A stretch of DNA of 5,125 nt from Kiritimatiellia bacterium (lineage in GTDB: Bacteria > Verrucomicrobiota > Kiritimatiellia > JAAZAB01). A model generated the notes under the pieces. It ran no database searches and had not been told where the DNA came from. It worked only from the letters and a program-made list of their open reading frames with translations. The translations under genes were made by a program, and so were the position numbers. The DNA lies in the NCBI GenBank assembly GCA_018400335.1, contig JAGYMT010000172.1, positions 1 to 5,125 on the forward strand, written 5' to 3'. Positions 1-5,125 of this stretch are shown in pieces. The first letter of the stretch is position 1; every line of letters starts with the position of its first letter.

Positions 1-122
1 CCGCAGGCGGCAATTGCCTCCCGATGCGCGCAGATCGTGATGAAATACACGCCGCCCCCGGCATAATCATGCCCCTTCAGCCGGATCGAACGCCGATGAT
101 GCAATGCCGGATCATAGCTCAT
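1..122 (-). CDS. REP-associated tyrosine transposase (RAYT, Y1_Tnp/IS200-like), N-terminal part, runs off window
   Basis: Only the first 40 codons lie in the window. They read MSYDPALHHRRSIRLKG, then HDYAGGGVYFITICAHRE. The block R-R-S-I-R-L-K-G-x-D-Y followed by Y-F-I-T-I-C-x-H-R is the typical start of RAYT proteins, single-copy relatives of the IS200/IS605 Y1 (HUH) transposases that act on REP/BIME palindromes. The catalytic HUH motif and tyrosine would lie beyond the window edge and cannot be checked. The ATG (120-122) overlaps the stop of the upstream KilA-N–HsdS gene as ATGA. A strong Shine-Dalgarno, GGAGG at 130-134, sits 7 nt before it, so the start is well supported and translation is probably coupled. 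The family call rests on recalled family sequence. It could be a broken copy, since only the 5' end is visible. Confidence 0.8.
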   Translation of the reverse strand, partial: MSYDPALHHRRSIRLKGHDYAGGGVYFITICAHREAIAAC

Positions 123-1237
123 GCCTCACCCTCCGGCGCCGGGAAGAGCTGCTGCATGAGGCCCTTTTTGTGGGCCTTGAGCGCGTCGAGTTTCCGGAGT
201 TCGGCGGCGATCAGCTCGTCCAGGGAGGAGAGGCAGGAGGCGATTTTTTGTTGTTCGGCGGGTTCCTTGGGAAAGCGAATCAACAACCCCTTCAAATCCG
301 GGCCATAGATTCTCGTGATTGTGGTTGAGTTGAGTTTGCCCCAGTTGACGTTCGTTAGAATGCGCAGCAAGAACTCGTTACTCACCGTCTGTGTCGGATT
401 GTCAATCCACACGATGTTCGAGTCTTGGTAATAGGCGTCTCGCCCGTCGTATGGCAGGCATTTGCCTACCGTACCGCTACAGGTAATGAGGACTTCGCCG
501 ACTCTTGGATAGTTGTATCCGGACCTGAAGTCGTCAAACAACTCCTTGTTGATATAGGCGTCTGGCGCGCCGCCCAAGGTCCCGATTTTGTAGAAAGGAA
601 CACCGCCACTGTCGTTGGTTTCATTGGCGAAGACTCGCTTGCACATGAGGACGTCTCCAACGCCGCCAAGCTTCTTCTCACTCCACCCCTCCCCATCCCG
701 AAACTCCGGGAAGCGCAGTTTGGGGGTGATGGTGGTTTTGAGGCTTTCGAGGTTGGTGAGGACGACGAGTTGCTCAAGGGGCGCCTGGTCGCGGAGATTG
801 CCGTCGGCGTCGGGGTGCGCGTCGCGCCACTGTTTCGCGGTCCGGCCGAAGAGAGCTACGTTGAGCAGGTCGGCCTCGCTGGCGTAGACGAGGTTGGCCT
901 GGGCCGGGGTGACGGCGGGCGGGATCAGCGTTTCCTTGATGGCGCCGGTTTTTTCGATCCACTGCTTGGGGGTAAGAACGAAGCTGTTGAGTCCGGTCCG
1001 GATTCTAATCCCGTCGAATTCGACGGGATTAAAACCGGGGTTGTTGAGCCGTTCCCATACGCCGAGAAACTCGACGGTGCTGTGGCTACGTAGCCAGTTG
1101 CGAATCACGTCGTCCGAATGTTCGGGGTTCTTGCGCTTGGCGATGTCGGTCAGGGAGATGAAATCATGGTTATCGCAATTCAATATCGCGATGGAAGTGC
1201 CTTGGACTTCGATGCGGGTCTGTTTGGCTTTGCTCAT
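119..1237 (-). CDS. KilA-N domain / Type I restriction specificity (HsdS) half-subunit fusion
   Basis: 372 aa made of two recognisable proteins. Residues 1-98 are a KilA-N domain (DFISLTDIA at 25-33, FLGVWERLNNPGFN at 57-70, NSFVLTPKQWIE at 84-95). Residues 99-165 match the C-terminal part of the longer KilA-N proteins often found in hsd operons (IKETLIPPAVTPAQANLVYA, then LNVALFGRTAKQWRDAHPD). The stretch normally between these parts (AGRYGGT…HKDIAFEF… region) is absent. From residue 166 the protein is HsdS: PKLRFPEF (172-179), one target-recognition domain with VPFYKIG (213-219), GEVLITCSGTVGK (247-259) and YYQDSN (269-274), then the conserved helical region EQQKIASCLSSLDELIAA (328-345) ending HKKGLMQQLFP (356-366). 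HsdS sets DNA specificity for HsdM/HsdR. A full subunit has two such domains, so this is a half-subunit that could act only as a dimer. The start has a weak ribosome site (GAAG about 9 nt upstream). No hsdM is seen. The domains are clear; whether the chimera works is unknown. Confidence 0.85.
   Translation of the reverse strand: MSKAKQTRIEVQGTSIAILNCDNHDFISLTDIAKRKNPEHSDDVIRNWLRSHSTVEFLGVWERLNNPGFNPVEFDGIRIRTGLNSFVLTPKQWIEKTGAIKETLIPPAVTPAQANLVYASEADLLNVALFGRTAKQWRDAHPDADGNLRDQAPLEQLVVLTNLESLKTTITPKLRFPEFRDGEGWSEKKLGGVGDVLMCKRVFANETNDSGGVPFYKIGTLGGAPDAYINKELFDDFRSGYNYPRVGEVLITCSGTVGKCLPYDGRDAYYQDSNIVWIDNPTQTVSNEFLLRILTNVNWGKLNSTTITRIYGPDLKGLLIRFPKEPAEQQKIASCLSSLDELIAAELRKLDALKAHKKGLMQQLFPAPEGEA
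130..134 (-). promoter_or_regulatory. Shine-Dalgarno of the RAYT gene, inside the hsdS 3' end
   Basis: The minus strand reads GGAGG, then 7 nt, then ATG (120-122). The site lies within the last codons of the KilA-N–HsdS gene (Pro-Glu-Gly). It fixes the RAYT start at the ATGA overlap and suggests that ribosomes finishing hsdS reinitiate on the transposase gene. Confidence 0.7.
1006..1031. repeat. Perfect 26-bp palindrome inside the KilA-N coding region
   Basis: The half-site TAATCCCGTCGAA is followed directly by its exact reverse complement TTCGACGGGATTA, with GAATTC (1016-1021) at the centre. It encodes part of FNPVEFDGIR in the KilA-N domain (residues 69-78), so codon needs limit it in part, but 13 uninterrupted base pairs are far beyond chance in 5 kb. 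A second, similar dyad lies 260 bp away, at 1267-1290. It could be a protein-binding operator or an mRNA/ssDNA hairpin. The palindrome is seen directly; its role is inferred. Confidence 0.8.
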
Positions 1238-1266
1238 GGCTGAACTTCAATTGTTTCAATGATTCC

Positions 1267-1290
1267 AAACCTCTCGATTTCGATAGGTTT
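1267..1290. promoter_or_regulatory. 24-bp imperfect palindrome upstream of the KilA-N–HsdS gene, candidate operator
   Basis: AAACCT…AGGTTT arms and an inner TCGA…TCGA-type stem give 10 pairs with one mismatch (1273/1284) around a 2-nt centre. It lies 30-53 nt upstream of the KilA-N–HsdS start, in the gap after the HsdR-like frame. It matches the palindrome at 1007-1030 at 17 of 24 positions when centred, and six of the seven differences form symmetric pairs. No T-run follows on the minus strand, so a terminator is unlikely. No convincing -35/-10 pair was found beside it. Confidence 0.45.
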
Positions 1291-1309
1291 AGCTGCGTTG
1301 GATATTGCA

Positions 1310-1663
1310 CTATTCATAAGCGCTCAATCCCGAAATATCACGGCCGGCGGCCCGCTTCTTCAACAAGGGGACGAGATCCGCCATGAGGGCGAGTTCGGCT
1401 ACGCGGCGGTCTTTCCATGCCAGACCCAGGGGTTCGAGGAGTTCGGTGAGCTGCTCGCCGTCGGTGAGGCGGACACGGTTCAGGGCTTCGAACTTCTGGC
1501 GGAAGTTATGTTCGAGGGCGGCGCGGTCGCGGATATCGGGGCGATATGAGTACTTGAGACCGCGCAGTTTCTCGATGAAGGCGACTTCGATGTCCTGCTC
1601 TCTGATAACAAGAGGTATGGAAGGCGAGCCTTGCGGGTATGTCATGTCAGAGGATGTTGTCAT
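1310..1663 (-). pseudogene. Truncated Type I restriction HsdR N-terminus joined in frame to a DNA-glycosylase-like fragment
   Basis: 117 codons from ATG 1661-1663. Residues 14-70 are the N-terminal segment of HsdR, the DNA translocase/endonuclease subunit of Type I systems (SIPLVIREQDIEVAFIEKL, LKYSYRPDIRDRAALE, FRQKFEALNRVRLTDGE). HsdR is normally about 800-1000 aa with a nuclease and a helicase motor; neither is present. After Glu70 the sequence becomes LTELLEPLGLAWKDRRVAELA (72-92), which resembles the helical segment of HhH-GPD base-excision glycosylases (Nth/MutY type) before their helix-hairpin-helix; that call is weaker. The last 17 residues are unrecognised. An in-frame start 42 codons upstream exists but lies inside wzt (1678-2847) in another frame. 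The chosen ATG matches the usual HsdR N-terminus and begins 14 nt after the wzt stop. It has no good Shine-Dalgarno; a GGTGA lies too far upstream. Probably non-functional. Confidence 0.65.
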
Positions 1664-1677
1664 GGTGGCACAGAACG

Positions 1678-2847
1678 TCACCGCTCCCACCTGTAATTCA
1701 GGTGGAAGAGGCCCAGCGACCCGGTATGATTCTTCACCACGAACGGGTACCAGTCCTCTTTGCGGTGATATTGGATTGAGTGATCCCACGAATGCACCGA
1801 CAGTGAAAGGAAGAAGTTGCCCTGCATGAGGCTGAGCGGATCGAGAAACAGTTTCACAACGCCGTTTCCCTCAATTGCATCCAGATCGTATTTAGCGATC
1901 TGCGTGTTGGAGCCGAAGACGAACATCCCGTTGCCTGTCTTAATCGAAAAGCCGAAAACCGGCCGCTCGATCCGCCGCCGCGCGTTGTATCTCACCTCCA
2001 CGATCATCGGCCTGCCCGTCTCGAAAGTGCCCGTCTCATGCCCCTCGGCATCAACAAACCGAGCATCCTCGATCTCGACGTCCCTGTTGCCGTATTCCTG
2101 CGTACGCACACCGCCCCCCTCGCCCATGTACGATCTGAGGTAGGTGAAGATGACATCCGACGGATCGCCCTGCGCCACCATCTTTCCGCGATGGAGCAGA
2201 AAAACACGATCGCAGAACTCCTCAACAGTCTGAAGTCCGTGAGAAACTATCACCAAGGTCTTGCCCGCCCGCTGAAAATCGCGGATGCGGGAGAAGCATT
2301 TCGCCTGAAAAGCGATATCGCCCACCGCCAGAACCTCGTCAACCAGCAGTATATCGGGATCGGTTTCCACGGCCACGGCGAACCCGAGGCGCACGTACAT
2401 TCCGCTCGAATAGAATTTCACCGGCATATCAAGAAAATCGCGGACCCCGGAAAACTCCACGATCCGGTCGAAACGCTCCCTGATCGTCTTGCGCGGAATC
2501 CCGAGAATAGCGCCGTTCAGGAATATATTCTCGCGCCCGGTCAACTCCGAATGAAAACCGGCGCCCAGCTCGAGCAGCGAGGAAACGCGGCCGTGCGCGG
2601 TTATGGCGCCAGTGGTCGGGGCCGTGGTCCCCGCGATGAGGCTCAGACACGAACTCTTGCCCGAGCCGTTGGGGCCGATCACACCGACGGTCTCGCCCGC
2701 CTTGATGTCGAAGCTCACGTCGTCCAGCGCCCACAGCAGGCGTTTGTTCCGCCGCCTCCAGCGGGTAAGCGTTCCCACGAGTGTCGGCGGCTCGGAGCCC
2801 TGCAGCCAATAGCTCTTTCCGAGATGTCTTGCTTCTATGGCATTCAT
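1678..2847 (-). CDS. wzt: Polysaccharide ABC exporter, ATP-binding subunit with C-terminal carbohydrate-binding domain (Wzt type)
   Basis: 389 aa, cytoplasmic ATPase of an ABC-2 exporter that moves undecaprenol-linked O-antigen or similar polymer across the inner membrane. The nucleotide-binding domain covers about 1-240: Walker A GPNGSGKSS (58-66), the Wzt/TagH-type LLELGAGFHSELTGREN in place of a usual Q-loop (91-107), signature YSSGMYVRL (146-154), Walker B ILLVDE (166-171), D-loop VGD (175-177) and switch His203 in IVSHG. Residues about 245-389 match the Wzt C-terminal domain (VEIEDARF, then PVFGFSIKTGNGMFVFG at 296-312, GNFFLSLSVHSWD at 343-355). In E. coli O9a this domain binds the finished chain's non-reducing end, so the exporter probably checks its substrate. 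The gene starts 2 nt after the wzm stop with no strong Shine-Dalgarno, suggesting translational coupling. All catalytic motifs are intact. Confidence 0.93.
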   Translation of the reverse strand: MNAIEARHLGKSYWLQGSEPPTLVGTLTRWRRRNKRLLWALDDVSFDIKAGETVGVIGPNGSGKSSCLSLIAGTTAPTTGAITAHGRVSSLLELGAGFHSELTGRENIFLNGAILGIPRKTIRERFDRIVEFSGVRDFLDMPVKFYSSGMYVRLGFAVAVETDPDILLVDEVLAVGDIAFQAKCFSRIRDFQRAGKTLVIVSHGLQTVEEFCDRVFLLHRGKMVAQGDPSDVIFTYLRSYMGEGGGVRTQEYGNRDVEIEDARFVDAEGHETGTFETGRPMIVEVRYNARRRIERPVFGFSIKTGNGMFVFGSNTQIAKYDLDAIEGNGVVKLFLDPLSLMQGNFFLSLSVHSWDHSIQYHRKEDWYPFVVKNHTGSLGLFHLNYRWER

Positions 2848-2849
2848 GG

Positions 2850-3653
2850 TCAGAACAGGTCCGAAAAATTCCTCTGCAATTTCTGGAACAGCGCGTAGGA
2901 TCCGGCAAGGAACGCAACCGGCCAGAGAAAGGCTATCGCTGAAAACCAGTCAATCGGAAAAGCGCTTCCGGGAAGGATGAGCGCCCTGTAGCCCGTGATT
3001 ATGGCGGCCATCGGATTGAGCATGTAGACGGACGCCAGTACGGGTCGGCCCATCTGATCGGCCATGCTGTTGACTATATCAATGGTGTACATCGCCGGGG
3101 ACAGGAAGAACCAGGCCAGAAGCAGCACGTTGACAAGGTGCTGCAGGTCGCGAAAGTAGACGTTGACGCACGAGAGGAAGAGCGAGATCGAAAAACAGAA
3201 CAGGGCATGGTAGGCCACGAGCAATGGGACCGCGAGGACCGCCGCCTCCATGTGCTGGCCCTGACGCGCGAGCAGGATCGCCACCATGATGAATTGCACA
3301 ACCAGCGAGAGCAGAAAATTAACCAGGTTGGAGAGCGTCATCGAGAGAGGCAGGATCATCCTCGGAAAATAGACCTTCTTCACGAGGTTGGAATTGTCCG
3401 TGATGCAAGTGAGCCCGTTCCCGACGCACTGGGCGGTGAACTGCCAGGCGAACACTCCTATGAGCACCTCTTCCATCCTGATGCTGCGCGCGAGTATACG
3501 CAGGAACACCACGTAGATCAGAGCCATAAAAAGGGGCGTGAGAATGCTCCACAGGAAGCCGAGCATCGAGTTCTTATATCGGCTCGTGAGGTTGCGCGAC
3601 ACCAGGTTGAAAAGAAGCTCGCGCCTTTCGTATATTGCGGACAGCGTCTTCAT
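2850..3653 (-). CDS. wzm: Polysaccharide ABC exporter, permease subunit (Wzm type, ABC-2 membrane family)
   Basis: 267 aa, the usual length for Wzm/TagG/KpsM-like permeases. The N-terminus carries RYKNSMLGFLWSILTPL (25-41), the amphipathic and first membrane segment typical of the family. About six hydrophobic segments follow, near residues 34-54, 64-80, 107-128, 137-160, 174-192 and 240-256. Family landmarks are NLVKKVYFPRMILPLS (89-104), CVNVYFRDL (162-170), FFLSPAMYTID (182-192) and LNPMAAIITGYR (212-223). It would dimerise and pair with the Wzt encoded just downstream to form the inner-membrane channel. Its ATG overlaps the galE stop as ATGA, and only a weak ribosome site (GGTAAG, 8 nt away) is seen, so its translation is probably coupled to galE. 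No sign of truncation. Confidence 0.92.
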   Translation of the reverse strand: MKTLSAIYERRELLFNLVSRNLTSRYKNSMLGFLWSILTPLFMALIYVVFLRILARSIRMEEVLIGVFAWQFTAQCVGNGLTCITDNSNLVKKVYFPRMILPLSMTLSNLVNFLLSLVVQFIMVAILLARQGQHMEAAVLAVPLLVAYHALFCFSISLFLSCVNVYFRDLQHLVNVLLLAWFFLSPAMYTIDIVNSMADQMGRPVLASVYMLNPMAAIITGYRALILPGSAFPIDWFSAIAFLWPVAFLAGSYALFQKLQRNFSDLF

Positions 3654-4684
3654 TTTTCTGGCTTACCGAATCCGTCCGGATTGTTCTCCTGCCAGCGCCA
3701 TGCGTCGGCGCACATTTGATCCAGGTCTCTGGCCGCGCGCCAGTTCAGCTCCATGTTCGCCAAACCGGGGTCGGCATAACACTCGGCCACGTCGCCCTCG
3801 CGCCTGCTGACGATGCGATGCGGGATCGGCCTGCCGCAAGCCCTTGAAAAGGCGGAGATGACTTCCAGCACGCTGTACCCGCGGCCGGTGCCCAGGTTGC
3901 AGACCAGCAGCCCCGGATCGGACCGCAGCCTCTCAACGGCCTTCACATGGCCGGCCGCAAGATCGCAAACGTGAATGTAGTCGCGGACGCCGGTCCCGTC
4001 GCGCGTCGGATAATCGCCGCCGAAGACCGACAGCTCTTTGAGCTTACCCACGGCAACCCGGGCAACGTAGGGGAACAGGTTGTTAGGAATGCCGGACGGG
4101 TCCTCCCCTATCCTGCCGCTCTTATGCGCCCCCGCCGGGTTGAAATAACGCAGCAAGGCAATGCGCCACGCCGGGTCGGACGCCTGTATATCCCGCAATA
4201 TGGTCTCCACCATCAGTTTCGTTCGGCCGTAGGGATTCACCGGCCCGAGCGGAAAATCCTCGGTTATGGGAACTCTCTCCGGCGCGCCGTAGACCGTGGC
4301 CGACGAGCTGAACACGAGTGTGAAGACCTTGTGCGCTTTCATCACCTCGTGCAGTACCAGCGTGCCCGTGACATTGTTATGGTAGTATCGCTCGGGGATC
4401 CTGGTGGATTCGAATACGGACTTAAGCCCCGCGAAATGGAGAACGGCGTCAATCCTGTGGCGTTCAAAAACCTTGTCAAGCGCGGCCTTGTCGCAAATGT
4501 CGGCCCGATAGAAATATAACGGCGCGCCGGCTATCTCCTGCACGCGACGGAGCGACTCCTCGCTGCTGTTCTCCAGGTTGTCCACGACCACCACCTCGTA
4601 TCCGTTTTCGATAAGCTCCACGCAAGTGTGGCTGCCGATGAAACCGGCGCCGCCCGTCGCCAGAATGGTTCCTTTTTTACTCAT
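3650..4684 (-). CDS. galE: UDP-glucose 4-epimerase (GalE), probable dual Glc/GlcNAc specificity
   Basis: 344 aa, full length for this short-chain dehydrogenase family. It interconverts UDP-glucose and UDP-galactose using bound NAD+. Visible elements are the NAD-binding TGGAGFIGSH (10-19), VVDNLENSS (34-41), LHFAGLKSV (82-90), SSSATVYG (126-133) with the catalytic Ser128, and YGRTK (152-156) with catalytic Tyr152 and Lys156. Further elements are LRYFNPAGAH (178-187), the DGTGVRDYIHV block (229-239) and the C-terminal ELNWR (312-316). The position equivalent to E. coli Tyr299 is Cys302 in GDVAECYAD. A cysteine there is linked to acceptance of UDP-GlcNAc/GalNAc, as in human GALE (Cys307). The start is supported by a GGTGA Shine-Dalgarno at 4691-4695. 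As first gene of galE-wzm-wzt, it likely feeds galactose or GalNAc to the exported polymer rather than serving sugar catabolism. Confidence 0.96.
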   Translation of the reverse strand: MSKKGTILATGGAGFIGSHTCVELIENGYEVVVVDNLENSSEESLRRVQEIAGAPLYFYRADICDKAALDKVFERHRIDAVLHFAGLKSVFESTRIPERYYHNNVTGTLVLHEVMKAHKVFTLVFSSSATVYGAPERVPITEDFPLGPVNPYGRTKLMVETILRDIQASDPAWRIALLRYFNPAGAHKSGRIGEDPSGIPNNLFPYVARVAVGKLKELSVFGGDYPTRDGTGVRDYIHVCDLAAGHVKAVERLRSDPGLLVCNLGTGRGYSVLEVISAFSRACGRPIPHRIVSRREGDVAECYADPGLANMELNWRAARDLDQMCADAWRWQENNPDGFGKPEK

Positions 4685-4690
4685 GTCTTG

Positions 4691-4695
4691 TCACC
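4691..4695 (-). promoter_or_regulatory. Shine-Dalgarno of galE
   Basis: The minus strand reads GGTGA, then 6 nt, then ATG (4682-4684). The TGA within it is also the stop of the upstream oxidoreductase-like frame, so the two frames sit at normal operon spacing. Confidence 0.6.
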
Positions 4696-4867
4696 CAATA
4701 TATCCGCCCGAAGCCGTGCGATCGCAATCCTGAGTCAACCTGAGCGTCTTCAGCGCGTCATCGAAATCAGATGGATTGTTCGTCTCATTTAAAATGCTTT
4801 TTTCAACCGGAAATGTTATTTCTGAAAAAAACGTTGCATCGGATCGAATTTGGCAGAGAATTATGAA
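4691..4867 (-). pseudogene. Possible C-terminal remnant of a Gfo/Idh/MocA-type oxidoreductase
   Basis: An open frame of 58 codons follows a TAG at 4868-4870 and ends at a TGA 6 nt before the galE start. It has no ATG or GTG; only TTG/ATT-type starts occur. The last 38 residues include PVEKSILNET and SDFDDALKTLRLTQDCDRTA. This resembles the last helix of Gfo/Idh/MocA sugar oxidoreductases, where a pattern like F-x-x-S-I…D-x-x-x-A-L-x-T-L-x-x-x…S-A-x-x-G is usual. Such enzymes make unusual sugars in polysaccharide clusters, and the spacing to galE is that of a former operon neighbour. The first 20 codons look less protein-like, and a promoter-like pair (4860-4888) overlaps the 5' end. It may instead be a chance open frame in a leader. 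Confidence 0.35.
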
Positions 4868-4888
4868 CTATTCGACGCCAACCGTCAA
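4860..4888 (-). promoter_or_regulatory. Candidate sigma70-type promoter for galE-wzm-wzt
   Basis: On the minus strand TTGACG (4883-4888) and CATAAT (4860-4865) are separated by exactly 17 nt, each differing from consensus at one position. Transcription would start near 4853, giving a leader of about 168 nt before galE. This is the best promoter match found upstream of the operon. That the intergenic region is otherwise empty supports it; it was found by eye only. Confidence 0.5.
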
Positions 4889-5049
4889 GCCAACATTATT
4901 TTCGGGGCATTCTCCAACGCGGGCTTGCCCACAACCCTAAAAAGGGCTTTTTCCCCTCTGTATTTCGGACAGGTCGGGTTCAGGGTTCAAGAGGGAAGAG
5001 GAAACATGGATGCCGGTTCGTGATACGGAGACTTGTTCGGAAATTGAGA
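4889..5049. other. Non-coding stretch between promoter and hairpin pair
   Basis: No gene is supported here. It has short GC clamps, such as GGGC-TT-GCCC (4921-4930), and a 4-bp CCCT/AGGG hairpin followed by CTTTTT (4935-4952, plus strand), too weak to call a terminator. A GAGGAAAC ribosome-like site on the plus strand leads only to a 5-codon frame. The stretch may belong to a dispersed intergenic repeat together with the adjoining hairpins. Confidence 0.4.
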
Positions 5050-5101
5050 ATGGAGACGGCGGTCCCCCGCCGTTTTCCATCCGGCCGGGACGGCCGGCTC
5101 C
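5050..5101. repeat. BIME/REP-like pair of inverted GC-rich hairpins, each headed by GGAG
   Basis: Hairpin 1, on the plus strand, is GGAG (5052-5055) then ACGGCGG-TCCC-CCGCCGT (5056-5073), a perfect 7-bp stem. Hairpin 2, read on the minus strand, is GGAG (5098-5101) then CCGGCCG-TCC-CGGCCGG (5081-5097), again a perfect 7-bp stem. The two face each other across a 7-nt linker (5074-5080). A tetranucleotide at the foot of a small GC-rich hairpin, in inverted pairs, is the layout of REP elements and BIMEs moved by RAYT transposases. A RAYT gene starts at the other end of the window. Whether the element is repeated in the genome cannot be seen here. Confidence 0.6.
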
Positions 5102-5125
5102 AAAAATCGGGCATGGTTCAAAATC

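Noticed and set aside
425..1093. Long plus-strand open frame of 222 codons
   Set aside because: It lies opposite the KilA-N–HsdS gene, has no family match that I recognise and no ribosome site; the minus-strand frame carries clear conserved domains.
1267..1290. The upstream palindrome as an intrinsic terminator of the HsdR-like frame
   Set aside because: The stem is interrupted by a mismatch, is not GC-rich, and no T-run follows on the minus strand.
2038..2898. Plus-strand open frame of 286 codons
   Set aside because: It is antisense to wzt, whose ATPase motifs are unmistakable, and shows no recognisable motifs of its own.
4697..4738. TTGACT and TATATT as a galE promoter
   Set aside because: The spacer is 30 nt, and transcription would start at or past the galE ribosome site; the 4860-4888 pair fits far better.
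4935..4952. CCCT-AAAA-AGGG hairpin followed by CTTTTT on the plus strand
   Set aside because: The stem is only 4 bp, and no plus-strand gene precedes it to terminate.
4937..5080. 47-codon minus-strand frame starting MENGGG
   Set aside because: Its start lies in the hairpin element and its composition is that of a repeat read as protein; no ribosome site or family likeness.
1..5125. CRISPR array, tRNA or rRNA
   Set aside because: No regularly spaced direct repeats, cloverleaf-like segments or conserved rRNA stretches were seen on either strand.

Overview
The window comes from a Gram-negative bacterium of moderately high GC, judging by eye. The main evidence is a galE–wzm–wzt operon of the kind that exports finished O-antigen or other surface polysaccharide chains. 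Nothing here fixes the phylum. All recognised genes run on the minus strand, so transcription goes from high to low coordinates.

Right end (about 4685-5125): no intact gene. It holds a BIME-like pair of inverted GC-rich hairpins, each headed by GGAG (5050-5101). It also holds a good sigma70-type promoter pointing left (TTGACG-17-CATAAT, 4860-4888). A 58-codon open frame without a proper start (4691-4867) reads like the C-terminal end of a Gfo/Idh/MocA-type oxidoreductase, probably the stump of a lost gene.

Centre (1678-4684): galE (UDP-glucose/UDP-GlcNAc 4-epimerase family), wzm (ABC-2 polysaccharide permease) and wzt (ATPase with a C-terminal carbohydrate-binding domain) are packed tightly. 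galE and wzm overlap by an ATGA, and wzm and wzt are 2 nt apart. GalE supplies galactose-type nucleotide sugar, while Wzm/Wzt move the undecaprenol-linked polymer across the inner membrane. GalE carries Cys at the position equivalent to E. coli Tyr299, which predicts activity on N-acetylated substrates as well.

Left part (1-1663): a rearranged Type I restriction-modification locus begins 14 nt after the wzt stop. It contains (i) a 117-aa open frame that starts as HsdR and changes after about 70 residues to sequence resembling a HhH-GPD DNA glycosylase; (ii) a 372-aa fusion of an internally deleted KilA-N protein to a half-length HsdS (one target-recognition domain plus one conserved helix region); and (iii) the start of a REP-associated tyrosine transposase (RAYT). 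The RAYT start codon overlaps the fusion's stop as ATGA and has a strong Shine-Dalgarno. No hsdM is present. The junctions keep the reading frame, so these are either translated chimeras, a decaying island, or an assembly artefact.

Two related dyad-symmetric sequences flank the start of the KilA-N–HsdS gene. One is a perfect 26-bp palindrome inside the coding region (1006-1031). The other is a 24-bp imperfect palindrome in the upstream gap (1267-1290). Most of their differences are symmetric, so they are candidate operators for this locus. The window thus pairs a RAYT gene at one end with a REP/BIME-like hairpin pair at the other.
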